Assembly (NCBI GenBank): GCA_963665155.2
Contig: CAXXFI010000002.1
Span: 248,001-312,000, forward strand
DNA length: 64,000 nucleotides
Reading direction: 5' to 3'
Source: UBA1141 sp963665155
GTDB taxonomy: Bacteria > Chloroflexota > Dehalococcoidia > Lucifugimonadales > UBA3495
Positions 1 to 8,791 of this stretch are shown here, one piece after another. Below the pieces are notes generated by a model, which did not search any database, was not told the origin of the DNA, and saw nothing but the letters and a program-made list of their open reading frames with translations. A program made the translations under genes and the position numbers. Within the stretch, counting starts at the first letter, position 1; the number at the start of each line of letters is the position of its first letter.

Positions 1-1029
1 CGCCCGCACCGTCGGGGCGACTTCAATCGTCCTTGCGGCTGAACTACTAACGGCTAGGTCAGGATCTTTCAGTCCGTTGCCCGTGCAGATACATACTACC
101 TTTTTTCCATCCAGATTTAATCCGCCTCGGACGGCTTTCACCAGGCCCGCAAAGGAAGCAGCTGAAGCCGGTTCGCAAAATATCCCTTCTTTAGTTGCCA
201 AAAGCCGGTAGGCATCCAGTATCTCATCATCACTTACTATGTCTATGGTCCCACCGGACTCATCCCTGGCATCCACGGCGGACTGCCAACTGGCCGGGTT
301 ACCAATGCGAATGGCCGAAGCAATCGTCTGCGGGTTCGCAATGGGTTCCCCTCGGACAATCGGGGCTGCTCCCTCTGCCTGATAACCCATCATCTTTGGC
401 AACCGGCTGCTGCGTTCCATGAGGCGATACTCTTTGAAGCCTCTCCAGTAGGCTGTTATGTTACCAGCGTTGCCCACGGGAATGAACAAGTGATCAGGTG
501 CGTCACCCAGATCATCAACTATCTCGAAGGCGGCGGTTTTTTGGCCTTCAAGTCTGTTGGGATTAACCGAGTTAACCAATGTCACTGCGTGCTTACTGGT
601 AAACTCGCGCACCAAGTCCAACGCCACATCAAAATTCCCGTTGACCATTATTACCTGAGCGCCATAAGCCATGGCCTGGGCCAGTTTGCCCATGGCCACT
701 TCTCCCTTGGGAATTAATACCAAGACCGGCAAATCGCAGTAGGCCCCGTAGGCTGCCGCCGATGCGCTGGTATTACCGGTGGAAGCGCACATAACCGCTG
801 TGCTGCCCTCTTCCAAAGCCTTAGCGATCGCCACTACCATTCCACGGTCTTTGAACGAGCCACTGGGATTGCAACCCTCAAGCTTGAAATAGAGCTCGGG
901 CACGCCCAGTTCCTCACCCAGCCGGTTGGACTTGACCAAGGGAGTGCCTCCCTCACCAAGGCTAATCATGGGTGTGGCGTCCGTCACCGGAAGAAGGTGC
1001 TTGTAATTCCTAAGAACTCCGATTCCCAT
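1..1029 (-). CDS. thrC: Threonine synthase (3' end outside window)
   Basis: PLP-dependent enzyme that converts O-phosphohomoserine to threonine, the last step of threonine synthesis. The reverse strand reads a fold-type II protein starting MGIGVLRNYK, with the PLP-lysine motif NPSGSFKDRG (Lys60), then ASTGNTSASAAAYGA and the phosphate-binding region IPVGNAGNITAYW. About 343 residues are visible and only a short C-terminus is missing beyond base 1. The frame is open upstream to a TAG at 1075-1077 without another ATG, so ATG 1029 is the best start. It lies 86 bp behind the homoserine dehydrogenase gene in the same direction, so the two probably form one threonine unit. Confidence 0.93.
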   Translation of the reverse strand, partial: MGIGVLRNYKHLLPVTDATPMISLGEGGTPLVKSNRLGEELGVPELYFKLEGCNPSGSFKDRGMVVAIAKALEEGSTAVMCASTGNTSASAAAYGAYCDLPVLVLIPKGEVAMGKLAQAMAYGAQVIMVNGNFDVALDLVREFTSKHAVTLVNSVNPNRLEGQKTAAFEIVDDLGDAPDHLFIPVGNAGNITAYWRGFKEYRLMERSSRLPKMMGYQAEGAAPIVRGEPIANPQTIASAIRIGNPASWQSAVDARDESGGTIDIVSDDEILDAYRLLATKEGIFCEPASAASFAGLVKAVRGGLNLDGKKVVCICTGNGLKDPDLAVSSSAARTIEVAPTVRA

Positions 1030-1115
1030 ACGATCCCAACAACCTTTTTTTATCAGCCGATTACTTGGTAATCCCTATAAACATCCAGACCCTTCCGTGT
1101 CCAGACAATAATAGA

Positions 1116-2522
1116 CTATTCTTCGATCCGAAGCACGTTGCTAACGTCTCGCACTACGTCGAGGCCCGCCAATACTCGAAGAGAAGCTTGCACTGACGAC
1201 TCCATTGATGGATGAGTGGTAATCACGATCTCAGCCGTCTGTTCAGCCTGATTGGTGTCTTTTTGCAGCACCGACGCTATGCTAATGTCACCGTCTCCCA
1301 AAACCCGCCCGATCTGAGCAAACACTCCGGGCTGGTCGGCCACATTCAACCTCAAATAGTATTTGCAGATCAGGTCGTCTATTGAGTTCCCACTCGAGGG
1401 GGAGTCGGCGCTATCGGGCACACTTTGACTATACTCGTTAACCAGCGAATCATCTATTCCAACCGTTGTTGCAGCCGTAATCGCAGATTTCCCAGGCTCT
1501 GTAGGGTGTTCATCCGATACTGAACTGCCCGTAGTCAAACCACTGAGCGCCAAGCTACGAGATACAGAGATGAGGTCACCCATTACCGCGCTGGTAGTTG
1601 GTTTACGTCCAGCGCCCATACCGTGGAACAATACCTTGCCACAAAGGTCTCCCTCAACTTCCACGGCATTGTATACCCCATCAACCTTTGCCAGCATATG
1701 GTCCAAAGGGAGGAGCGCCGGATATACTCGGGCTTTTATATCGCCGTCCTGCATGGTGGCAATCGCTAATGATTTGATGGCATAACCCAATTCTTGGGCA
1801 TAGCGAAAGTCTTGGGGCTCCAAGGTGGCAATCCCTTGCCGGTAAACATCGTCGGGGCTTACGTAACGGTGGAATGCCAATGAAGCAAGTATAGAAACTT
1901 TATAAACGGCGTCTATGCCTTCGACGTCGTTTGTTGGATCAGCTTCGGCGTAGCCGTGCTCCTGGGCTTCCCGCAAGGCTTGCCCGAATTCGGCGCCGTC
2001 TCTGGCCATTCGGGTCAGTATGTAGTTGGTGGTGCCGTTGATGATGCTGCGGATAGAGTGAAAGTTGTTCGCCGCAAGATCGCCCATTAGGGATCCGACG
2101 ATGGGGATACCTCCGCCAACGCTGGCCTCATAGAACAAATTAACCCTGTTTCGGTCTGCCAAGGAGATTAGGCTAGGGCCATGCTTGGCCATTACCTCTT
2201 TGTTGGCGGTAATTACATGCTTACCCGACGATAACGCATGCTTTATGTAGCCGACCGCAGGGTGGGTCCCACCCATTAGTTCGAGCACAATATGAATGTC
2301 GGCATCATCCAAAATCTCTTCGGGGTTGGTCGTAAGGGTACCAAAAGGCAGATTGGCATCTCCATGTATCCCACGATCCCGCACCAGCACCTTCTTCAAT
2401 TTGATTGGGCGGCCTATCTTGCTGGCAATAGAGTTGGATTGCTCTAGCAAACTTGCGGCGACCCCACCACCGACCACCCCCAAACCCATCAATCCCACAT
2501 TTATTGGATCCGTAGCTGCCAA
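1116..2522 (-). CDS. hom: Homoserine dehydrogenase with C-terminal ACT domain
   Basis: NAD(P)H-dependent reduction of aspartate semialdehyde to homoserine. The 468-aa protein has an N-terminal Rossmann motif GLMGLGVVGGGVA (residues about 10-22), the catalytic-domain stretch NGTTNYILTRM and the family signature around EADPTNDVEGIDA. A C-terminal ACT domain (about 390-468, beginning LRLNVADQPGVFAQIG) normally gives threonine feedback inhibition. A serine-rich linker lies between about 345 and 385. The gene starts 3 bp after the PPIase gene ends and precedes thrC, so all three are likely cotranscribed. Length is normal for the ACT-containing form. Confidence 0.95.
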   Translation of the reverse strand: MAATDPINVGLMGLGVVGGGVAASLLEQSNSIASKIGRPIKLKKVLVRDRGIHGDANLPFGTLTTNPEEILDDADIHIVLELMGGTHPAVGYIKHALSSGKHVITANKEVMAKHGPSLISLADRNRVNLFYEASVGGGIPIVGSLMGDLAANNFHSIRSIINGTTNYILTRMARDGAEFGQALREAQEHGYAEADPTNDVEGIDAVYKVSILASLAFHRYVSPDDVYRQGIATLEPQDFRYAQELGYAIKSLAIATMQDGDIKARVYPALLPLDHMLAKVDGVYNAVEVEGDLCGKVLFHGMGAGRKPTTSAVMGDLISVSRSLALSGLTTGSSVSDEHPTEPGKSAITAATTVGIDDSLVNEYSQSVPDSADSPSSGNSIDDLICKYYLRLNVADQPGVFAQIGRVLGDGDISIASVLQKDTNQAEQTAEIVITTHPSMESSVQASLRVLAGLDVVRDVSNVLRIEE

Positions 2523-2525
2523 TAT

Positions 2526-3668
2526 CTACCTCTGCGCCGGTTGGCTTCCGATTCCGCCGGACGCGTTGCGCGGCGCACTGACATCGAGCTGGTCGGCCAC
2601 CCACTGATATAGATCGCTGTTGAAGGTCATCTTAGCCCAACCCTCGGAGGTTCCTTGGCGCAATTTCTCTCGTTGCCAGTCTTCCAACAACAGGTTGTCT
2701 ACCCTTGCACCCATTACATTGGTCATTTCCCGAAGTTCGAGGCCGGAGATCTTATGGACTATATATATGCCGTCTTCGGTAAATAATGGACGGCTGGTTG
2801 CGCCCACATCCAAGGGTCTCTGACCCTTTTTCTGATTGCCGAAAAGCAAGTCCCCGATCTCCCGGAACGCCCCCGGCGGCACCCAACCCACGTAGCCACT
2901 CCTATCAGCGTAACCCGCGCTTACCGAGACGGTTTGAGCAATCTCTGCAAAGGATTCGTTCTCCAATCTCGCGATGACTTCCGGAGCCGTAATTTGCCCG
3001 TTAAGCTCCAGGCGAATCCACGCAACTTCGACTTGCTCAACCTGGTCCGGAATATCAGCACCTAGCTGGAAGTAGAGTACTTGCCGCTGCAAGGTTTCCT
3101 CAAGAATTCCCCGATATTCCTGTTCGGAGAGCCCGGTTCGGGCGAGGTAAATTTGGAGGTTGTTTCTATATTCCCGGTCCAGTTGGCCCGGGTCCGAAGT
3201 CTGACCAGACTGGGTCTTGGGATAGTGCTGCACTCGAACTGCCTGTTCTATAAATTCATCGTCGACATTAATATTCAGGCTTTCCGACTCTTGGCGAAGG
3301 ATCTCAGCGTGGAGCAAACTCTGCAGATACTCGAAAGGGAGCGTGGTTAGGTCTGCGGAGCCGGTAATTCCTTGCACCACCCTGATCCGCTGCACCAAAT
3401 CGCCCATGGAAAACGTTATCCCACGCACGCTCCCAGCTTGGGCTCGCGGTGGATCCCAAAACTTGTCTTTATAACCGGCGGCCAGAACGGCTACTATGAC
3501 GAGAATTAGGAAACTGCCGACAACCCAGGGAGCACGCCGATGAAACCGTTCCCGGGAATCTTGCTTCTGGGCAGCGTCACCCCCGGGGCTTCGGTTGGAG
3601 TTTCGCCGCCACCGAGCCCAGAACGCTATTCGTGGGGCAGCATCGCTTCGGCTCCTGGGGTTAGCCAT
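2526..3668 (-). CDS. Membrane-anchored peptidyl-prolyl isomerase (SurA N-terminal/PpiC type)
   Basis: Predicted membrane-anchored foldase of 380 aa. After a basic, low-complexity N-terminus there is one transmembrane segment at about residues 47-66, then a SurA/PrsA-like helical region and a parvulin-like domain. The latter shows AGYADRSGYVGWVPPGAF followed by the typical end strand of rotamases (GIYIVHKISGLE). The start ATG 3668 is chosen because GAGGG sits 8 bases upstream; a longer frame to 3737 adds 23 unlikely residues. It lies between rpsR and hom; the tight spacing to hom suggests cotranscription rather than related function. Substrate unknown. Confidence 0.8.
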   Translation of the reverse strand: MANPRSRSDAAPRIAFWARWRRNSNRSPGGDAAQKQDSRERFHRRAPWVVGSFLILVIVAVLAAGYKDKFWDPPRAQAGSVRGITFSMGDLVQRIRVVQGITGSADLTTLPFEYLQSLLHAEILRQESESLNINVDDEFIEQAVRVQHYPKTQSGQTSDPGQLDREYRNNLQIYLARTGLSEQEYRGILEETLQRQVLYFQLGADIPDQVEQVEVAWIRLELNGQITAPEVIARLENESFAEIAQTVSVSAGYADRSGYVGWVPPGAFREIGDLLFGNQKKGQRPLDVGATSRPLFTEDGIYIVHKISGLELREMTNVMGARVDNLLLEDWQREKLRQGTSEGWAKMTFNSDLYQWVADQLDVSAPRNASGGIGSQPAQR

Positions 3669-3801
3669 ATTTGACCCTCTGGATACACGGGTGCAGCATT
3701 GCGGCGAAAATCCGAAAGCTCCCGTTGGACAAATCATTTGTCTAGACCGACATAGTCCCGGGCTTTTTTAGTACTGGGCCTAGTCCCACCAAGCCCGAGA
3801 A

Positions 3802-4176
3802 TCAGTTGCGGGTACCGCTGCTCCCGTGGTGATAGGCCACAAATGGCACCAAAGCCAAATGCCTGGCGCGTTGAATGGCGGTTCGCAAGGTCCTCTGGTG
3901 TTTGGCGCATACGCCGGTCCGCCGCCTGGGTTCAATCTTGGCCCGGTCTGAAATATATCTACGGATCTGCTCGACGTTCTTGTAGTCGATATATTTGACG
4001 TGGTCGACACAAAAGGAACACACCCGCCTACGAGGGGCGAACCGGCCTCGAGGCCTTCCACCTCCTGGTCGCCCTCCACCGGGGGGTCGCCCTCCGCCGC
4101 CGGGGGGTCGCCCTCCGCCGCCGGGGGGTCTGCCGCCGGGTCCGCCTCCTGGCCCACGCATTGGTGGTCTAGTCAT
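3802..4176 (-). CDS. rpsR: 30S ribosomal protein S18 with Gly/Pro/Arg-rich N-terminal extension
   Basis: Small-subunit protein that pairs with S6 on 16S rRNA. The core (about residues 45-115) carries the S18 signatures CSFCVDHVKYIDYKN, IEPRRRTGVCAKHQR and a basic C-terminus. Unusually, the first 45 residues are a Gly-Pro-Arg repeat built from tandem 21-base units in the DNA, giving 124 aa against a usual 75-90. It is the third gene of the conserved rpsF-ssb-rpsR order. Its start is supported by GGAGG upstream of ATG 4176. Confidence 0.95.
   Translation of the reverse strand: MTRPPMRGPGGGPGGRPPGGGGRPPGGGGRPPGGGRPGGGRPRGRFAPRRRVCSFCVDHVKYIDYKNVEQIRRYISDRAKIEPRRRTGVCAKHQRTLRTAIQRARHLALVPFVAYHHGSSGTRN
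4068..4137 (-). repeat. 21-bp tandem repeat inside rpsR
   Basis: Two perfect 21-base units (4081-4101 and 4102-4122, each starting GGGGGGTCGCCC on the plus strand) with partial units on both sides. They encode the repeating GGGGRPP of the S18 N-terminal extension. The length is a multiple of three, so copy-number change would keep the frame. Confidence 0.85.
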
Positions 4177-4296
4177 ATGAATATGATCCTCCAGATTCGT
4201 CCAACGGGATTATGTTTAACGAAATCAATTCTTCTTAACCGAACTGATTATTGAACAGGAATCTCCCTCAAATCATGTTTTTATCTTAACGAGATT

Positions 4297-4330
4297 GGTT
4301 AAACCGGACTGGTTATACCGGACTGGTTAA
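4297..4330. repeat. 14-bp tandem repeat between ssb and rpsR
   Basis: GGTTAWACCGGACT occurs twice in tandem (4297-4310, 4311-4324) and a third partial copy GGTTAA includes the ssb stop codon. Related GTTAA-containing words recur toward rpsR (around 4215-4245 and 4285-4291). Function unknown; it could be a leader structure or a simple sequence expansion. Confidence 0.7.
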
Positions 4331-4737
4331 AACGGAAGGTCGTCTACGTCATCGCCGCCAGGGCCGGAAGGCATGCCGCCCGAATCGTTGTCATAAGGGG
4401 ATTCTCCCCCGGGCCCTGAACCCCGCGATAGAAATTGAACGTCTGTAAGACTGATTTCATTCACCCAACGGGTCTGCCCATCACGGCCTTCATAGCTTCG
4501 AAGGTGCAGCCGGCCTTCGACGTATACCTGTTGTCCTTTCGTTAGATACTGGTTGCACAATTCAGATAGCCGACCCCAAGCACTCACATTGAACCAATCG
4601 GTCTCTTCTCGTTGCTCACCACCCACGGAGAATTTACGGTTGGTAGCGATTGAGAAAGAAGTGACGCTCTGGCCAGAGTCCAAGTAGCGCATTTCCGGGT
4701 CCCTACCCAGGTTCCCGATTACAATTATTTTGTTCAA
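4327..4737 (-). CDS. ssb: Single-stranded DNA-binding protein
   Basis: OB-fold protein that coats ssDNA in replication and repair. The 136-aa product begins MNKIIVIGNLGRDPEMRY and carries the SSB core FSIATNRKFS, WFNVSAWGRL and KGQQVYVEGRLHLRSYEG. The acidic-Gly tail ends in DDVDDLPF, the conserved C-terminal tip that recruits partner proteins. It sits between rpsF and rpsR, 25 bp after rpsF. Length and tail are typical. Confidence 0.96.
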   Translation of the reverse strand: MNKIIVIGNLGRDPEMRYLDSGQSVTSFSIATNRKFSVGGEQREETDWFNVSAWGRLSELCNQYLTKGQQVYVEGRLHLRSYEGRDGQTRWVNEISLTDVQFLSRGSGPGGESPYDNDSGGMPSGPGGDDVDDLPF

Positions 4738-4762
4738 AGCGCCCCCTCTGAACCCGAATTCG

Positions 4763-5449
4763 TTATGCTTCGGTTTCGTCTTTCGCTTCTAGATTTTCCG
4801 TGGCCGCCACTTCAGGCGCTGGATCTTCTATAGGTTCTTCCGTCGGTTCTTCCACGGTCGCTTCCGCAGCTTCCGGCTCTGCCGCTTCCGCAGCTACAAC
4901 AGCGGGTTGTTCGGCCACCGCGACTTCGGCTTCTTGAGCGGCGACGGGAGTTGTTTCTTCGGCTGGAGCAGCGGCGGATTCATCGGTCGCAACTGCTTCG
5001 GCAGCCTGAGTTTCGGCAACGGCAGGCGCATTTTCAGCCTCTAGCGCAGCGGCGGCGGCTCGGGCAGCGGCCGCAGCGGCGGCAATCTCAGCGGCGGCGG
5101 CCCGCTTTTGGGCGGGCGTCTCCGGCTCGATGCCCGGAGGAAGGGCCGCAACGACTAACGACCTTAGCACCTGATCGTCCACCCGTAGAAATGTGTGAAG
5201 TTCCTGATTAATGGACTTCTCCACGCTGAAACGGGTCAAATGATAGCTACCTTCTAGGAACTGGTAGGAACCCTTTCTAATCGGGTATGCCAACCTGCGG
5301 GTGCCCCACTGTTCTTCGTAGGTAATGTCGCCGCTGCGAGTGCTGATAAAGTCTTTAATTCGCCCCCAAGTGCTGGAAACCTGCTCTTGGTTAAGCATAG
5401 GACTGAGGACTACAACAAGTTCATAATGGCGCAAAGGAATATCCACCAC
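4763..5449 (-). CDS. rpsF: 30S ribosomal protein S6 with long Ala/Glu-rich tail
   Basis: Small-subunit protein S6, partner of S18. The first 105 residues are ordinary S6 (RHYELVVVLSPML, WGTRRLAYPIRKGSY, a Phe-Leu-Arg-Val-Asp end). They are followed by about 120 residues almost entirely Ala, Glu, Val and Pro, making 228 aa where about 100-140 is usual. No ATG is available. GTG 5449 opens the frame, but TTG 5434, giving LRHYELVV after a GGTGG box, matches the family N-terminus better. First gene of rpsF-ssb-rpsR, 47 bp behind glyA. Confidence 0.93.
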   Translation of the reverse strand: MVDIPLRHYELVVVLSPMLNQEQVSSTWGRIKDFISTRSGDITYEEQWGTRRLAYPIRKGSYQFLEGSYHLTRFSVEKSINQELHTFLRVDDQVLRSLVVAALPPGIEPETPAQKRAAAAEIAAAAAAARAAAAALEAENAPAVAETQAAEAVATDESAAAPAEETTPVAAQEAEVAVAEQPAVVAAEAAEPEAAEATVEEPTEEPIEDPAPEVAATENLEAKDETEA

Positions 5450-5496
5450 CTATTCAGAAGTAATGAAAGTATAGCATTGAGGAGTTAGCGGCTCAA

Positions 5497-6741
5497 CTAG
5501 AGGTCCAATCCCGGTACCGGGAATCTGGAGGTAAGTTCTTTAACTTCTCCGGCCACCCTTTTCTGAACCTTTTCATCTTTAATAGAGTTTAGCACTTCCA
5601 CAACCATGCGGGACACTTGCTTGACCGCTTCTTCATCGAAGCCGCGACTGGTAATAGCGGGTGTTCCCAAACGTATTCCGCTGGTTACCCGCGGTGGCTT
5701 GGGATCGAAGGGAATGGCGTTTTTGTTGGCAATTATGCCTACTTTTTCCAATGCGGCATCGGCATCCCTTCCGGTAATACCAATTGGTGTCAGGTCGACC
5801 AGCATAAGATGATTGTCTGTTCCCCCGGACACGAGCCGCAGACCGGCCTCGGATATCTCTTGGGCCATAACCTGAGCATTGGCCACTACTTGCTCGGCGT
5901 ATTTTGAGAAGCCTGGTGCCAGCGCTTCGCCAAAGCACACGGCCTTGGCTGCGATGGTGTGCATAAACGGCCCTCCCTGCAGGAATGGGAAGACGGCGAA
6001 ATCGATACTCTTGGCCAGGTCTTCGTTGGCCAGGATGAATCCCCCTCGGGGGCCCCGCAGGCTTTTCTGAGTCGTAGAGGTGACAATCTGAGCATGGGGC
6101 AACGGGGAAGGATGCACGCCACCGGCTACTAGCCCGGATATGTGCGCCATGTCCACCATCAAAAGCGCGCCCACCTGGTCGGCGATAGCTCGGAACCTGG
6201 CAAAGTCCAAGGTCCTTGGATAGGCGCTACAGCCGGCGACTATAAGCTTCGGCTCATGCTGTTTCGCCAACCGCTCCACTTCGTCGTAGTCTATTTGTTC
6301 GGTCTCTCGGTCAACCCCATAGGGCATAAAGTCGTACAACTTGCCCGAAAAATTGACCGAAGCCCCGTGAGTAAGGTGGCCGCCATGATCCAACTGCATG
6401 CCTATTACCCGGTCTCCGGGCTCCAGCACTGCGAAATAGGCCGCCATATTGGCTTGCGCACCGCTGTGGGGTTGCACGTTGGCATGCTCAGCGTTAAATA
6501 ACTGCTTGGCCCTATTTATGGCCAAGCTCTCAACAACATCCACGTTTTCGCAGCCAGCATAGTAGCGTCGGCCCGGATAACCTTCGGCGTATTTATTGCT
6601 CATGACGCCGGATTGGGCTTCCAATACAGCATTGCTTGCGTAATTTTCCGAAGCAATTAACACGACAAAGTCTCGCTGACGTCGGTCTTCTTGCTCTATA
6701 GCTTGTGCGATTTCAGGATCTTGCCCGGCCAAGGATGTCAT
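5497..6741 (-). CDS. glyA: Serine hydroxymethyltransferase
   Basis: PLP enzyme interconverting serine plus tetrahydrofolate with glycine plus methylene-THF, the main one-carbon source. The 414-aa product has LIASENYASNAVLEAQ, the PLP-lysine motif TSTTQKSLRGPRGG (Lys226) and ITSGIRLGTPAITSRGF. ATG 6741 is preferred because GGAG lies 6 bases upstream and the protein then has the usual length. The open frame to 6882 would add 47 residues without family support. It heads the minus-strand run of translation genes. Confidence 0.95.
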   Translation of the reverse strand: MTSLAGQDPEIAQAIEQEDRRQRDFVVLIASENYASNAVLEAQSGVMSNKYAEGYPGRRYYAGCENVDVVESLAINRAKQLFNAEHANVQPHSGAQANMAAYFAVLEPGDRVIGMQLDHGGHLTHGASVNFSGKLYDFMPYGVDRETEQIDYDEVERLAKQHEPKLIVAGCSAYPRTLDFARFRAIADQVGALLMVDMAHISGLVAGGVHPSPLPHAQIVTSTTQKSLRGPRGGFILANEDLAKSIDFAVFPFLQGGPFMHTIAAKAVCFGEALAPGFSKYAEQVVANAQVMAQEISEAGLRLVSGGTDNHLMLVDLTPIGITGRDADAALEKVGIIANKNAIPFDPKPPRVTSGIRLGTPAITSRGFDEEAVKQVSRMVVEVLNSIKDEKVQKRVAGEVKELTSRFPVPGLDL

Positions 6742-7380
6742 GCCGATCTCCAACAGATTGTGTATACCCTCAGTATTGAATGCATTTGCTGCGGTCTGCT
6801 GCCCACCCAAATTGTAAACAGATATCGTGGCGTCTGCCGACAAATTGGGCCTTTGACTTGGGCCGCGAAATTGGGGACGCAACTACCCCAAACCTAATGA
6901 TACTCTACGGCCAGGAGCAAAATTGACCCAATATGGGGTAGCAGAGGGATTGCTGATGCGCTGATAGTGTACGGCTGGTAGTGTACGATGGGGTCTTTGG
7001 CCTGTCAACGAGGCACCGGCTACCGATAATAGGCCACAATTTTGAATTTGGATACCCATCGGAAACGAACGCTCACCATCTTAATTCAATGGGAGTGCGT
7101 GAGTTTCGCCTGCTCTTTATAAGGAGCGTGATAGAGTTGGGTTCCGACAGGCGGGCGGTAAGCAAAATAGAGTAACTTTCGGACCAACGCAACATTCAAT
7201 CTATGTTGCCAGCTATGTTGCCAGCTATATTGCCAACCACCGGGGGTCTGGCAGCCTTTGTAAACTTGGCTTCGCTAAATCCGTTACCATCGCTTAACTT
7301 AGAAGCACGTAGCCTAATCAGGTCCGGATTAAACTAGACGCATTCATCAGATGAGAGTGCGAGACATAAGCGGGGCCTCA
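6742..7380. other. Intergenic region upstream of glyA
   Basis: About 640 bases with no supportable gene on either strand. It should contain the glyA promoter, but I see no convincing -35/-10 pair. A 12-base unit CTATGTTGCCAG is repeated three times in tandem at 7201-7236, the third copy with two changes. Nothing else stands out. Confidence 0.5.
7201..7236. repeat. 12-bp tandem repeat, three copies
   Basis: CTATGTTGCCAG at 7201-7212 and 7213-7224, and CTATATTGCCAA at 7225-7236. Non-coding as far as can be seen. Confidence 0.75.
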
Positions 7381-7674
7381 TCAACGGACACGGTCAACCG
7401 TGATATCCGCGTTGGGCTTCCCTTCCCGTACGAGTTCCTGTAAACCAGGGGTCATATCGCTGTAGTCCAGCGGCACAAAATCTTCGTTATCCGGTGCTGC
7501 CTCACCTGGGCCTCCAAAATTCGCGTTCTCCCGGATTTCGGTGGTTTTCACTCCCAAGAATTCCGACTAGTACAACGCCTCTTCGCCATCATCAAAGGAG
7601 TCCCATATGATCGCGCCTGATAGAATTAAAATCACGCACATACAAATAACGGTGAAAATGAAAACTCTGCCCAT
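7381..7674 (-). pseudogene. Small membrane protein gene interrupted by one in-frame amber codon
   Basis: ATG 7674 opens a 98-codon frame ending at TGA 7381-7383, with a single TAG at 7569-7567 (codon 36). The first part is a hydrophobic N-terminus (FIFTVICMCVILILSGAII, residues 5-23) followed by acidic residues. The part after the TAG keeps normal protein composition for 61 codons (for example DNEDFVPLDYSDMTPGLQEL). GGGAG precedes the ATG. The single stop in an otherwise open frame suggests a recent nonsense mutation or a readthrough site. The family is not recognised. Confidence 0.55.
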
Positions 7675-8106
7675 ATACTCCCATATTCTTAACCAAGTCA
7701 GCGTGGGCCGACCGGAATCCTGAAATCAAGCTGCGGTCATTTGCGGATGGACGGAACACTCCTCACCAAGGGTTATGGAACCGATATTCCTTTCGCTTCC
7801 CCATCATTATTGTGGTTCTAAGGCCTTTAGTTGGCAGGGCAGACACCTGATGAATTTGGGTGAACACCCATCAATTTAAAGCTTTTCTTAGTATTCTTAG
7901 GTTCTTACTCAAACCCTATCGGCCGGTATAATGTCCGCCAGGAAGTTTGACCGTGTGGGGCCGATGTCGCCGGGGCACCTCCTTCGTTTTTGGCATTCGC
8001 ATTGGGGAATTGCACCCCCTTACATCAATCGTGTAAATTATCTGAGTGGATTATCTAAGTAGACAGAAGACCACCGTAGCAAAATTTCACTGATAGAGAT
8101 TTGAAG
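7675..8106. other. Intergenic region between divergent genes
   Basis: About 430 bases with no gene seen. A short hairpin TGGGTG-AA-CACCCA lies near 7857-7870, and a TATAAT-like box occurs near 7926 without a good -35. It must hold the promoters of the small membrane gene and of the methyltransferase. Confidence 0.4.
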
Positions 8107-8691
8107 ATGACGTCTGAATCTTACGGAATGAGCGCTCAGGAGCTAATTCAACGCTTAATCAATCCAGACAGGGCCAAGAAGCTGGATCCATTCATGGTAT
8201 TGACTCTGAGCGATATTAACCTCCATAGCACGGTAGCCGATATTGGTTGCGGACCAGGCTTCTTCACCCTGCCATTGGGTAAATACCTGGTTAACGGCAA
8301 GCTGTTTGCTTTGGACATTGACGACGAGATGCTGGAGGCTTGCCGCGAGCGTGTGGCCGAAGCCCGCTTGGGCAATGTTGAAGTTCTGAAATGCGACGAA
8401 TTTGAGTTCCCCTTGGACAGCGGCTCACTTGACGGGGTATTCATGGCGTTTGTTATTCAGCAAAGCCCGGACAAGCCCCGGCTGATGAGGGCGGTGAGGG
8501 AACTGTTGCGGCCCAATGGGTGGTGTACGGTCTTGGAATGGTATAAAAAAGAAACCGAGACCGGGCCTCCGGTGGAACGCCGTGTAGACCCGCCGGAGCT
8601 TCAGATAATAGCGGAAGAAGCAGGTTTCAGGTACGTGCGGTCACGGGATATGAACGGCGAACAATATATGGTGATCCTGCGCAATGTCTGA
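8107..8691 (+). CDS. Class I SAM-dependent methyltransferase
   Basis: Predicted methyltransferase of 194 aa. Motif I is VADIGCGPGFFTLPLG (about residues 40-55), followed by the acidic end of beta-2 (LFALDIDDEML) and DGVFMAFVIQQSPDKPRLMRAVRELL, typical of UbiE/Methyltransf_25-type folds. The substrate cannot be read from the sequence. An upstream in-frame TTG at 8101 is possible, but ATG 8107 is simpler; no strong ribosome-binding site is seen. It converges on the CocE remnant downstream. Confidence 0.8.
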   Translation: MTSESYGMSAQELIQRLINPDRAKKLDPFMVLTLSDINLHSTVADIGCGPGFFTLPLGKYLVNGKLFALDIDDEMLEACRERVAEARLGNVEVLKCDEFEFPLDSGSLDGVFMAFVIQQSPDKPRLMRAVRELLRPNGWCTVLEWYKKETETGPPVERRVDPPELQIIAEEAGFRYVRSRDMNGEQYMVILRNV

Positions 8692-8791
8692 CGCGCGACA
8701 GTGGACCGCTTCCAGACCGGCGTGCAACTGGTTGCTGAAAACAGAAGCAACAGCCTGCCGCAGATTTCAGGCGGATATTATTCGCCGCAAT

